Positions 14,501-25,300 of a DNA stretch of 64,000 nucleotides are shown here, in pieces. The translations under genes and the position numbers were made by a program. Origin of the DNA: Branchiostoma lanceolatum (Eukaryota > Chordata > Leptocardii > Amphioxiformes > Branchiostomatidae); NCBI RefSeq assembly GCF_035083965.1, contig NC_089740.1, positions 8,980,596-9,044,595 on the forward strand. The letters are read 5' to 3'. Position 1 is the first letter of the stretch. Each line of letters starts with the position of its first letter. The notes beneath the pieces are model-generated. The model did not search any database. It saw nothing but the letters and a program-made list of their open reading frames with translations, and was not told where the DNA came from.

Positions 14501-16957
14501 CTGCACATAAAAGAACACAACACTGCGTGAATGCAATTATCAAGACAAGCACTCTCAAGTTCTCAACTCTTGAATAAACGTACCAGTATATTTAAGTTTT
14601 CTTGCCTCAAAATCAGGGCATTGTTGATGTTAAGAATACACAGACTTGCAGCACAAGTTGTTTGAAAAGCCATGGCACAAGCAGGCCTGGGCACAAATTA
14701 CAATGTAGAATCTTTGGAAATCACAAAGTAAAACAATCTCTTGACAGATGACACAACTGTGCAAGGGACAGAGTTTAAGAGTTGAGTAAAGTTTACGGTA
14801 GGATGTTCTTTCAGTTTAATGACTATCAAACTACAATGTATAGAAAAGACATAACACTTTGTCTGAAGCATTTCCCTTTGAGTTTGACCAAAGAGAGGGA
14901 GATACTGAAAAAGAACTTACATATACGTACTTGTGTATCAAACCTTATATCATCTGTTGCTATACGTATAGCATAGGGCCCAGTAACAATCTCCGAGAGT
15001 TTTGTCAACACACAAATATTTGATGTGCAAACAGTGGTTTCTGTGTGTTTATATAATGCACAATGCAGAAAAGCTGTTTAGTGTGTAACTGTTTATCTTT
15101 TGGCAGTTAATTTGTTTTATGGACCTAATCTTGATGATAATGAGGTCTAATAAAACACTTACATGTAGGAAGCACTTTCCAAAATGTCATTGGTGCATAC
15201 TTTTTGTAATTTCCAAAAATGCTGTCACCTTTTTAGTTCTACTGAAACAGCTTTAAATTTATCCCTGTTATGCCTTAGAATAAAGGCAGTGTACTGACTA
15301 TGCAGAACATAAAACAAACAAAGAATCTATACCACAAATATTTTAGAATTACAGAATGACAAAATTCCAGGTACCCTAAATAAAAGATTTATATAAACAT
15401 CTATTGGGGCCCAGGAATTATCCGATGATTTGGAAATGCCCTATCCGACCCCACAGGATGATTCACAGCACTTTAAATTCAATTGACCTCAATTTTTTTC
15501 TTTAATTAGCTATCTTTTTTTCCCAACCTGGGATCACTGACACAATGTTATGGCCCAGTAAGACCCACAAATGTGTGACATTCCTATGTGTAACTGGCCA
15601 TACTAACACCTTGAATTTGTTTCACACAAACGGTTTCACACAAACGGTAGACTGCCTTTAGGCATAACATACCAGTTTTGTACAGTAGGTACATTTATAT
15701 TAATAGCTGTGTTAGACTGGACTGTAAGATTTGAAACAATCACACTGTTTTGCGTTAAGTGCTTGAGGTGTGACTCTCCTCAAAAACAGGACCTACAGCT
15801 TTATGTCCCATACAAGAGGGTGTCCCTACCCGATACTAGGATAGTCATTTTTACTTGAGTCGAGTGAGGAAATAGGTGCCTTTCCCAAAGGCACAACATT
15901 AATCAAGGAAGGATTCGAACCCAGAACCTTTAGAGTCTATTAAGTCACCAACCCTAACCACAAGACCACCTTCCCACCACACCTTCCTACCTGTAATCCA
16001 TAGGGCAAAACTAAACGTTATGGCACAGTAAGAACCACAAACGTGTGAAATTCCTGTCCACCTACTCTGTAATTGTTCATACTTACACCAACAAACGTTT
16101 CTCCTCTAACGTTACCAATGAATGGATATATGGGGGCGTTTTCTTTAGTTTCACAATACAAACATTGAAAACCTTTCATACAAATGTGAAAGAAAGACCT
16201 TGCTATACTTATAGAGGCACATGGTCTCCTATACCCACTATTTTACGCAGAATCACCTTAAAATCGATATTTCTGCGATGAATGTGTCTCTGTGCAGTCA
16301 TGTATTTTAAACAGCGAGTGAGTCAAGCGGTGGCCTGGCAGGCTTAGGGTCAGAATTTTGTATCCATGAATATTTTTCTTCGTACAGTCATCGCTGTATT
16401 TTTGTACCTTTACATCAGAAATATAGAGGGACTAGCATTTGTTGCTAGTTAATCTAGCCAAGAAATTTCACGTTTACAACAAATAAAATCCCTTTTAGAA
16501 AGATGAATTCGACAGATTTGCAAAGTCTGTTTTGGATCAAATTTCACGGAGTCATTGATGCCTTTTTCATTATACAGACTTGCTTGCTGCTACGAAAACT
16601 ACAATGAAAATATTAAATTCTTAACTTAAGACTTCGTCGAAATATGATAAAATACGGTAAACAAAATATAGCTCAAACCACCCACGAAGAAAAACAATAA
16701 TACGATTTTTTACACCCACAGTGGGACCTCTCGGCCTGGCCTGGGGCAAGATTTTATAATTTGTTACAAAATTATTGAACACCGCATCTGCCGATTTAAA
16801 CTCACCTTTCGCTGTAAGCACACACGTTTATTCCATGGGGATGAAGCTCCTGTGCTGCCGACAACTTAGTCCAGCCAGAAATACAGGAGAAAATCGTTAA
16901 AACCTCCAAGAAAAAGATGAAATTCCGACAGAATCGCCCGAACCCTTCCGACTCCAT
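2513..16957 (-). CDS. Draper/MEGF10-like EMI-EGF single-pass receptor with tyrosine-rich tail (13 exons, 788 aa)
   Basis: Exons (minus): 16957-16806, 12913-12821, 10600-10497, 8349-8273, 8015-7969, 7528-7416, 6996-6879, 6397-6239, 5728-5589, 5076-4911, 4448-4324, 3825-3694, 3453-2513. All junctions keep frame. Residues 1-36 form a hydrophobic signal peptide. An EMI domain (about 43-116) opens with NVCAYSER and ends with the YRCCPGW motif. Residues 117-334 are EGF and laminin-type EGF repeats of the form CxxGxxGxxC. One membrane helix (about 354-380) is followed by a basic CRRRGKACFHKR stop-transfer stretch. The last exon holds 14 tyrosines in motifs such as YEDV, YEDI, YENV, YVND and YEDM. 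EMI plus EGF plus membrane span is the layout of the Draper/CED-1/MEGF10/PEAR1 engulfment and platelet receptors; vertebrate members have about 15 EGF repeats, this one about five. I see no NPxY and no well-spaced ITAM. A role in apoptotic-cell or microbe binding is inference from the family. The start codon is the only ATG that gives a signal peptide in frame with the EMI exon. Confidence 0.9.
5160..5420 (-). repeat. tRNA-derived SINE, family A, copy 1
   Basis: Shares blocks with the elements near 7650 and 10620: an 'attcttccactggtc' start, 'gttcattgtaccgggga', 'agtggaccacagctta' and 'gcgaccctttccagtag'. Its right end holds gggattcgaac, the reverse of an RNA polymerase III B box (GTTCGAATCCC), so the tRNA-like head is on the minus strand. 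It lies in the intron between the last EGF exon and the membrane exon. Confidence 0.7.
7640..7830 (-). repeat. SINE family A, copy 2 (degenerate)
   Basis: Same order of blocks as the copy at 5160 ('caggttcactgtacc', 'agtggaccatggcttaacatcc', 'gcaaccctttccagtag'), then a damaged tRNA-like head. Intronic, same orientation as the host gene. Confidence 0.65.
8350..10496. other. Intron of the receptor gene, no further feature
   Basis: AT-rich intronic DNA between the second EMI exon and the first EGF exon. Short frames near 9566-9935 lack splice-site support and domain signal. Confidence 0.5.
10618..10890 (-). repeat. SINE family A, copy 3
   Basis: Blocks 'agcaattcttccaatggtc', 'agtggaccacagctttac' and 'gcgacccttgccagtag' followed by a degenerate tRNA-like head ('ccaggattcctac', 'gtggctaaccac'). 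It begins within 20 bases of the EMI exon acceptor at 10600. Confidence 0.7.
12508..12802. repeat. Tandem repeat, unit about 118 bp, 2.5 copies
   Basis: Units start with 'tcgcaatgatccagaatcc' at about 12508 and 12627, and a variant at 12744 ('tcgtaatgatccagaatcc'). Spacing is 119 and 117 bases. Each unit contains a short dyad (aatccaccctcgatcctgag, then gtggat), the 'cagcttgta' block and 'accaggcttcgcaagtct'. It ends about 20 bases from the donor of the first EMI exon (12821). Confidence 0.85.
12914..16805. other. First intron of the receptor gene
   Basis: A 3.9 kb AT-rich intron. It contains a SINE near 15830-15990 (listed separately). No exon with matched phase was seen. Confidence 0.5.
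15830..15990 (-). repeat. tRNA-derived SINE, family B, copy 1
   Basis: Blocks 'gagtgaggaaa', 'gtgcctttcccaaaggcaca' and 'ggattcgaacccagaacc' (reverse B box), then a tRNA-like head ending 'ccaaccctaaccacaagacc'. The same blocks recur at 23345, 52862 and, in the other orientation, 59190. Confidence 0.75.
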
Positions 16958-17740
16958 GTTTGTCCACTTCCAAATAAGTTTCTCCTAGAGGTCAAAGGTC
17001 GGTGACCTGCCAGACCTTGACCCTGCCGTCCGGGGAAGAAATCTTTATCAAATCGTCCTGAAAAGAGTGAAGAGTTTTCAATGAAGCTCGGTTAAGGCTC
17101 AACATGAAGCCCTGGAAATCTGAGCGTCTGACGCTGGAGTGTTTTTCTTCGCGGTGTGATGAGAATATAGAAAGTATGACTCACTTCCGCTGTACCAATT
17201 CCCGCCAGATTTGACACGTGCTCTGGGTTTTGATACGGGACCTACCAAATGGGAGGGTGAGGAGGGGGTGAAATCCGTGTACTTGAACTTCACCATCGGA
17301 GGGGGGTGTCGTTAAGAAGAAGAAATAAATAAGTGAATGAAAAATAATGACTCAACGAACTGGCTTTTAAAGTTATTTCAATCAATGGAATTTCCTTAAT
17401 TACATGTAGGATGTAGGGCCGTGGCCAAGTCCTACCCCTAAAATCAAACAATTATTGGGAAGAAAATGGCAGTTTCCGTTTTCCTGATATTTTTCTTCTG
17501 TCCGCTTTTGGCATTAGGTGAACGTGAGCAATTTGGCAATCAATGTATAACGCGCATGTCTCGAATACATATGATTATGATAAGTTATCATTATGATAAG
17601 AGGATGTCGGTTCAAAACCTATTAAAAGAGCAACAGGAAAACTGTCACTGTTTCGTTTTGTTTTAATCTGAACAGAAGGTCATTTATGAAATGAAGTTAC
17701 AGGTTACGTCAATCATAGTCACAGTTATCATAGTAAGTAA

Positions 17741-17904
17741 TCCCCAAGCAGATGTAAGGATCCGGCTCAATCTCAGTGTTTTGCAACATTTAATACTCCT
17801 TTTTTTGGTATTGCACTTTCCAACCGTTCACCTTCTAGAAAAGAGTACCAAACATTACCCGTCAAACACTGAGAATGAGCCGGATCCTGACATCTGCTTT
17901 GAGA
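17741..17904. mobile_element. MITE with CCAAGCAGA-type terminal inverted repeats, copy a
   Basis: The left end 'ccccaagcagatgtaaggat' followed by 'ccggctcaatctcagtgt' is matched in inverse by 'cactgagaatgagccggatc' and 'ctgacatctgctttgag' at the right. The inverted arms are about 38 bp. There is no coding capacity. The same tip sequence is found at 26500, 26959, 39219 and 45099. Confidence 0.8.
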
Positions 17905-17907
17905 TTG

Positions 17908-18036
17908 ATATTCAAGCAGATATGCAGTTTCGGCTTGCGTTGTATCAATGTTGTATATTGAAGGACATCCCAAACTTTGCAAAACAGCGTGCCGATACTG
18001 CCGAAACAGGGTTGATTTCCACATCTGCTTGGAGTT
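17908..18036. mobile_element. Second, diverged MITE of the same tip family, directly adjacent
   Basis: The left tip 'tcaagcagatatgcagtttc' and right tip 'acatctgcttggag' are inverse to each other with imperfect inner arms (gtttcggc near both ends). It abuts copy a with only a few bases between. Confidence 0.55.
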
Positions 18037-18039
18037 TCC

Positions 18040-21000
18040 CCAATTGCGCCTGTGTTTTGCCAGATGTGTTGTGCTGACAGGCAGTACCGGGTACGGAGAC
18101 ACACAAGGACATACAGGACACAAGCCAAACCCGCAACCTAACCCCGGACCCAACACACCTGTTTTCTCTTCTCCAAACACATATACGATCATATACTGTA
18201 AGTCGTAAAACTTTTGCTGTGGTTTTATTTTTGCGGTTTTCGTGGCGAACTCTCCACCGCAAATATGTCTGACTGAAGTTTTTTTTTTTCAATTGCGAAT
18301 TTATAACATCTCCAAAACCGGCCACTTTCCCTGTTACCGCAAAATGAAACCACCGCGAAACTTTCACAATTTCTACTTACTACATGTAGTCACCTATAAA
18401 CGCATTTGAAGGCCAAGAAAGTCAAGAGTAGAAATTAGTTATCAATCCTTAGTTATGATACAACAAAATACAAATAATGAAACAATGATAACTTTGTAAT
18501 AAAAGTAATAAGAAATAGACAATATATGTACATCATTGTTAAAAAAAAGTCAAACCATTGCTACCCTAGGTCAAATGATTGTTTTCGTAAAATGTGTTGG
18601 CTTTCGCCGGTGGTAACGTTAGTCCTTTAGCTAGATATGCATGTGGTTCTGTTTGTACCTCCTCGGTTACTTTAGTTTTGCTGGCCCTCAGTGGACCTTC
18701 TGTAGGCGGCTAAGTCCCCTGGCAAATCATGCGGTCCCATGGCGTTTTAAGAATAAGCTGGCTATTAAGAGATCATTAGAGAAGCCCAATTAAAAGTGGC
18801 AGCAAGCTGTAACGTTGGAGGGACCCGCCTGCCTGGCCCGGTGAGGGTGGTTTACAAACAAACTTACTTTCTCCAAAGATAGTTACTCAAGCAACTGGAT
18901 AAATTTTTGAAACAGCTCATTTACTCGCTTACTGTTGAGCCTTGAAGAGCACGTCGGCAGAACGCAATGCAGTTACGGTAATCATCCTGCTATTTAAACC
19001 TATTATAACTGCCGAATCTCTCTTGTTCTCTTTGGTCAACGTTGCATCGGCGTAACAGCCTTTGCATAAGATATGTCTTTGGACACAACTAATTGAGCCT
19101 ATAGACGAAATACGCGAACACGCTATGAGGGTCGACACGTGAGCGTATACTATGTAGCAGCGACATCTGTCGGACAGATCTAACGCTGCAGTTCTGCAAG
19201 CCACATTGAATAATGTCCAATATATCAGAAGACACTATGGCCCAGAACATACAAAATATGTGTTATAAGTATGTTAGCCAATTATATCTTTAGGAGAACA
19301 ATGCTTCAATTCAATGCGCCACCGTACCGTACCGTATTTTTTGTCTTTCAGGACCTTTCAGGAGCGACAGGCTTACTGTAGTTGTACATGTATGCTGCAG
19401 CGACATCTATCGGAATTATCAAAGTATGCAGTTCAGTTATCATCCCTAGATCGTAGCCTCAATATACAATTTTTGTCAGTTCGAAAGTAAGAAAGCCATT
19501 ATAGACTTAGAGGCTAGGGTTTTCGACGTCACTTTAGTTTTTTTTTTCGGAAATTCCATTTTGTCAGATTTTATTTGCCCGCCAGCCTAAACATGACAAA
19601 ATAGAAAGTCCGACGAAAACGCCTAAAAAAACGTTTTCAAAAACGCCGGAGCCTTGTCATTGGACGACAAACGACACATGTATGCTTCGAACCAACATTT
19701 TCAGGGGGTAACTCTGGTTTAGTACCCCGGGTACGAATACCGTCATTTGATAGTTACGTCCCTCCTTCTTTTCTTCATTTGACACTCGTATAATGAGTTT
19801 TCATCGTTGTTCACAAAGTAAACTACAGTGGTCGTCTAAAAGGAACTCTCTTTGTTCCTGGACGAATACACCTGTCGGCGCCTTTGTTCTTAAAGTGTAC
19901 CAACTATCACCTGTCAACCATACCTGTCTGTTATGGTCATTAAGAGCGGTGACTAAGCCACGTTTTTGTCAAAACAACTTCTGCATACACTATAAAAGAC
20001 ACTGGGTGTCTTGAACATGTAAAACATTATGAGGAAAACCTTTACCACAGAAAACGTTTCTACGTATACGTTTCGTGTACGTCATGAAAAAAAGAAAGTT
20101 GAAAGATGAGGAATGTTTTGAACAGATATAGCTTGCTTAGAAAACTGATACCCCAGAAAACAATGCTGTGTTCACGTTTTGTGAAAGACTTCGAAAAAGA
20201 AAGAAAGAAAGTCGAAAGATTCTAGCCAAACGGTTTTTAGTTTAGCAGCAAAATAAATACATTTTGGCAAAGATGTTGAAGGATTTGTTCATAAGCTTTG
20301 CGAACGCTTATAACCGGAGTACAGCCCCGCTAACCACAACGCTATAATAGTGGCTTGTGCCTTGACAGAACGCAATGCCCAATCTTCTTAACTGAGATAA
20401 TCTTAAACTCAAACACACCGTGTATTGAGACCAACACGTTCTCGAAGCCATGCAAAGAAAAGAATGAATGCCGCGACCAAAAAGCGGTATTGCTTAAGTG
20501 GTATTTGTTTAGTTAACTATGTATACATCTTCTTTTAGATGGCTTGTCAGTCGGATAACGAATTAGAATGGGAAGCCGTTTAGTGTGCTATGCTCGTTAT
20601 GACAAGTGGTGTTAATCTCTATACGCTTTTCTGTTCAGCAATAGGCACGACTTCAATAGCCGCATTGTTGTATTAACTCCTTAGTGCTTTACGTTATTAC
20701 CTTCGTCAAGCTAGGTTATAATTAGAGCCCCTGTCATGCATTCAGGACCTCTCCACGACTTTGCTCCCCGATCCTTGTAGTATTGCTGTTTAATAGCTGT
20801 GGCCATACATCATATGCTTGTCGAGGAGTAAAGTTCGTTCACTAGTACTTTTAGATGATCTAACAGTTTAAGATGGTGAAATGACGATCGAAGCTATGAA
20901 GGTTCAGAAATCCTTGCATTATATATTCTACACCACTGGCACACAATCAAAAAAATAAACATAACGCTGCAAATAACAAGTCAAATAGATCTGTATTAAC

Positions 21001-22005
21001 CAAACATATTTCATACCATTCATTCAAATAACAAACAACAAACTATTATAAATTCACTACCTTTCCACAATGACTATTGAATGAGATTGTACCAACTTTT
21101 GAAGGCTTATTTGAAATTGAATTAGATTTTTTTACAATGAAGCCTCAATATTGATAGAATTGCCATATACACTACATTAGCAACAAATATCTTCACTTCA
21201 ACAAATTGTTTTTATTTGGCTTAAGTTTTACAAAATACATTATCACATAACAACATCATGACAATTAATCATAGAAAACACAGCGTAATTGTACTTTCCT
21301 GAAAATGCTTCACACTCAAAAGTTTGGAAAAATCTGTACATGTTTAACTCGGACGTATTGCTCTGTGAAATAATTCACTTAAAATATCATTTTGATACCT
21401 GCAAGTCAAATGGCTGATAGAGGTTTATTTGCAATATTGAAAACAACAGCTCTGAAATTTTATGGCCATGGCAGCTTGGTGTATTTCAACAGTGTATTGC
21501 TCACGCCTACATCGCAAATTCTCTATTCTCAATACTAGCGCTAACTAAAGCTAGATAAGACATCATAAGTCTAAGATGAAATTTCTCACCCAAGAGAATT
21601 TTACATTTATTAGATGACATTTCATCCTGCGAACAGGACGTCTATATTCTTTGGTGGTTGTGACACGTTAAGTTGTCAAATGTCTCCATATTGTAATGCA
21701 CTAATTTCACTTTCCCCATTGCAATGCTCGAATGAAGAATTCAGCATAATTTTCAGTCCACATTACACAAAGTTATTCAAGTCATGGAATTCGAAGTTAT
21801 TCATAATACGCCTGTGAGGCGTGATGCATTCTGGTCTAAAGTCAAAAAATTAAGATTCCTGGCAAATAGATTAAAAAAATGGCCAGGGGCCTTGGACAAC
21901 TTTTCATCATATGTATACTGCGAGGAAACTTATTGTTGAAGCACCCGCGAAAAATGTCCAGCAAGTAACGTCATCACCGGATGTGACGTCAGGCAATGAC
22001 GTCAG
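18040..22005. other. Gene-free interval between the receptor and coiled-coil genes
   Basis: About 4 kb of AT-rich DNA. Short frames occur on both strands but none has a domain, a splice-site-supported exon or family similarity that I recognise. It probably includes distal 5' sequence of the receptor gene nearer 17 kb and 3' flank of the coiled-coil gene nearer 22 kb. Confidence 0.5.
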
Positions 22006-22011
22006 GTCGTT

Positions 22012-24815
22012 TCAGACGATTTTTTCCTCAGGGATAGTGGTGAGCGCGAGGAACTTGGCCTTCATGTCCTGAGTGGCCTGCACGTGGTGCGTGTCCTGAA
22101 CCGGTTTGATCTGGCTCTTCTGTTTGTTGGTCCTCTCCAGCTCTCTTCTGCGCATGCTCCGCAGGTTTTCCCCGTCCTTCTCCTCCTTCTCGTTGGCGAG
22201 TTCGAGCTGCGCGACCTCCTGAAGGTCACGTTCCATGTCCTCAAGGACGGCCTTCTCCACTCGAACCTGGGGGAGGAAGGAGCGATTTTTATTTTCATCA
22301 AAGGGATCATTTTCATCAATACTCTTGTTACGATATTCTCCATTTACTCTAGTTGTTTAGTCTCTACCAGGCTTCTTTGCTTGATAATTGTTGACCAACA
22401 AAGTAGATTGTGGTGAAATGGCAACGGGAAAAATACTTTACCGGGGGAGTTAGCCGGTCATATAATTACACAATTGCTTGCAAAGAAGTCTGGTAGAGAC
22501 TATACTTTTTTTAAACTTGCAAGCCAAACAGCGATGCAGTGGTCAGTTCTTCCCGTGATGCTCCACTGCATCTAACTCAAAGAAGGAAGGAAGGGTGTTA
22601 ATGTTAGTCCGCATGCGCATATATTTTACAAGTTATATTGTTTAGTTGGTTAAGGTGTAAAAATCACCGCATGCGCCTAAACCCTGGCCGCTAAGTTGAT
22701 AAATTCTGCTAAACGCATGCGCGTGCATATCATCAGGGAGAAACATAAGCATGCCAATTGGAGTACATGTATGCATTCTTAAAAGTCATTCCCATCATGC
22801 AACAGGACCTTCCTGGGCAACTCACCACTTCCGGATCTATTTCGTCGTCTGACGTGATTTCAGTTTCCTCTTTCAATAACCAGACCTGTCATACATGTTG
22901 ACAACAGTAGATATTTATGTATACTTAATACGTTTCTAATATGATACATATTCAATTGGAATACTTGTGTCTTGAATACTTTATATCATATCTCCTGAAG
23001 TACCAATAATTCTATGGCATTGCAAATACAAACTTTTTTCTATTTAAGACATTCTTCTGAGCTGTGCATCGAAGACGTGTACCGACCTCCTTCATCTTTC
23101 TGACCGCCTCCTCCAGCGCGCGTTCCGTCATGAAGTGTTTCCTCTCCATCAGCTCGTTCTCCCGCTCCAGGCGGTGCAGCCTCTCCTCAGCCAGCATCTT
23201 CCGCCGCGCCTCGTCCTCTTTCTGAAAGGGCGAGAATTTTATTTTTTAACTTCGGTTTTTGACAGACAAGGACGACGTGGCACTGCACTCAATTTTTTAT
23301 AACTTATATTAACAGTGCCACGTACAAATAACAACATACCCATTTTTTTATACACCTTGGCGAAGTGAGGAAAGTCGTGTAAAGTGCCTTTCCCAAGGGC
23401 ACATCATCGGTAGCGTCAGGGGGATTCGAAGTCTCTTGGTTCTAGGCCGAACACCCTGCCGTTACGCCACACGACCCCACAAAAGATTTCAGCAATAGAT
23501 TAACAAGCTTTAGCAAAGGAAGGTTTTATCCATTCATTCACTACTGGAGTATAGCGATACTTTGTGATTGTTACATCAATTCTTTAGATTTAGACAAGGA
23601 ATGATGATGGTGGTTATGGCGATGATGGCGATGATGGTGATGATGGTGATGATAATGCTGCTGCTGATGATGAAGACGGTGGTGATGGTGTCGATGATAA
23701 AGATAATGATGATGTCAAGATGTGTGGAAACTTGGTATTGTATTATTTTAAAAATAAAAGGAACCAGTAAAATATGTCCAATCAAGGAGGTCCAATACAG
23801 TCAGAACTACAACACAAAGAAACAGGTTTGCAAACTTTGGCATTTTCAAGCCTTACCTGTTTTTGAAGAAGTTGAACTTTCTTTGCCGCTTCCTTTGCCT
23901 CCTTCTGCGCTTCTTCATTTTCTTCTTCCAGTTTTCTCTGCTGATTCTTGAACTTTTTCACCTCTTTGTCAACCTCGAACTTCATCTTGGCCTGTAACCA
24001 GGAAACGGAAATGACTTCATTATTGTAAATGATTTCCTTTGAAGATTTAGACAAATATTCATTTTGTCATTTTGACACTTAACTGCGATGTGACCGCTGG
24101 CTCAAAAAAACTCTTAGCATAGCAAGCGACTTTTTTGAGCCAGCGGTCACTACGGAGGATTGGTACTCAGGTTAATGACAAAGACGGTTGCTGCTTTCCT
24201 TTTGTTTTTGGGCCTTCAAGTGATTTCATATTTTGAATTTTGTTACTTTCTTTACCAGAAATGGTGCATTAGGACTTCCGTTAACACCTTAGAAAAACGA
24301 CACCAAAGCCAAACCCGACAACAACTTGAGTCCGCCTGGTCTTATTAACCACAAAAACGAGACAGACGAAACACGACGAAAGGAAAATATCTGCTTGAAT
24401 ACACTTAACTCACCTGCTGTGCGTTCAGTTTCTTCCTCAGTAACTCATTGCTTCTTAAGAGTCTCTTACATTCCAATGTCTTTTCCTGTAGTTTGGACTG
24501 AAGGTCCTTAATTCTCTGCGAGTTCCGATGGTCCTTAGCAACGGAGTCATCCTTAACTCCTCTCAACTTGGCCACAGCAGCGTCCCTTTCCTTGGTTATG
24601 CTCTGTTTTTCCTGCAAGGCTTTGGTCAGCTTCTGTTCGAGATCTTGTTTAGCTCTCTCGTGCTCTTCCATGGTTGTCTTTAAGTCAGCGTAAAGCCCTC
24701 GCGTTTCCTCTTCCGCGAGTTTCAGCGCGATTTTCAGTTCTTCGTTGTCAAGGCCCTCGTACGGGTCTATTTCCGGTTCCTCCTCAGGTACTTCCGGTCT
24801 CCCTCCCGTCGCCAT
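22012..24815 (-). CDS. Coiled-coil protein, unrecognised (5 exons, 328 aa)
   Basis: Exons (minus): 24815-24414, 23991-23857, 23221-23087, 22885-22826, 22266-22012. Every intron is phase 0. The start context is CC ATG G at 24815, preceded by stops. The N-terminus is acidic (PEVPEEEPEIDPYEG). Residues about 25-225 are almost continuous heptad-type helix rich in E, K, L and Q, consistent with a long coiled coil. A small 20-residue exon is acidic (ITSDDEIDPEV) and the C-terminus ends LTTIPEEKIV. No catalytic motif, signal peptide or membrane span is visible, so a cytosolic or cytoskeletal protein is likely. Two donors are weak: GTCGGT at exon 3, and an acceptable GTGAGT at exon 4. I do not recognise the family; ciliary or structural coiled-coil proteins would look like this, but that is a guess. 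Confidence 0.8.
22349..22506. mobile_element. Short MITE-like inverted-repeat element
   Basis: 'tagtctctaccaggcttctt' then tgcttg at the left is inverse to 'gcaaagaagtctggtagaga' then cta at the right. The arms are about 25 bp with TA at both outer ends, and there is no ORF. It sits in the intron before the last exon of the coiled-coil gene. A fragment 'atctggtagagactac' recurs at 60220. Confidence 0.7.
23340..23482 (-). repeat. tRNA-derived SINE, family B, copy 2
   Basis: 'tacaccttggcgaagtgagg', 'aaagtcgtgtaaagtgcctt', 'tcccaagggcacatcat', then a reverse B box region 'gggattcgaag' and 'ccgttacgccacacgacc' as the reverse of a tRNA-like 5' end. Intronic. Confidence 0.75.
24089..24150. repeat. 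Perfect hairpin with 20-bp arms
   Basis: 'gtgaccgctggctcaaaaaa' is followed about 20 bases later by its exact inverse 'ttttttgagccagcggtcac'. It lies in the first intron of the coiled-coil gene. It could be a minimal foldback element; I see no transcript role. Confidence 0.85.
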
Positions 24816-24937
24816 GGTTACTACCCTGGATTTGTTTTCTTCAGGTTATGATCTACAGGTGTAGAGCTGTAGTTGGAAAGAATACAATCAACGTTACAAA
24901 TGACCAAATGTCAATCGTCGATGGAAATATACATATC

Positions 24938-25300
24938 AACTTTTGTGACGTCGCGTTGGCAGAAGGGTTAGGGTGTTTGACCCAGGACACAGGGGACACT
25001 GTATTCTGTAGATCTGTAGCCGGCATAACATACGGAGGCTGGCCACAAGAAACCACGAACAGATCTACAGAATACACTGTATTCTGTAGATCTGTAGCCG
25101 GCATAACATACGGAGGCTGGCCACAAGAAACCACGAATCGAGTATGTTATGCTATCAAACCTTGATAAAGCACATTATAAGCCCCAAAAATAAAAGCCCA
25201 CCGGTGGCATGTCAGGGGATACGAATTCAGAACCCTGTGCCAGTCCTGGGTCATACACCCAGGCCCTAACCCTTCTGCCAACGCGACGTCACAAAAGTTT
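24938..25300. repeat. Inverted-repeat element with an internal tandem duplication
   Basis: The left arm 'cttttgtgacgtcgcgttgg', continuing through 'cagaagggttaggg' and 'gacccaggac', recurs in inverse at 25238-25300 with small indels. Inside, a block of about 62 bp ('cactgtattctgtagatctg', 'tagccggcataacatacgga', 'ggctggccacaagaaac') is present twice in tandem at about 25000-25062 and 25076-25138. The arms resemble the tRNA-like head of the family B SINEs, so two head-to-head SINE remnants are an alternative reading. It starts 120 bp upstream of the coiled-coil gene's start codon. Confidence 0.75.

Noticed and set aside
17773-18367. Several overlapping frames of 88-140 codons
   Set aside because: They lie across the two adjacent MITEs; their length comes from the inverted repeats and they carry no domain.
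23576-23785. Ile/Thr-rich and Met-rich frames
   Set aside because: Translations of a GATGATGGT-type simple repeat in an intron.
24674-25165. 163-codon plus frame with a repeated VFCRSVAGITYGGWPQE segment
   Set aside because: It runs antisense through the first coding exon of the coiled-coil gene and then through the tandem duplication in the inverted-repeat element; the peptide repeat simply reflects the DNA duplication.
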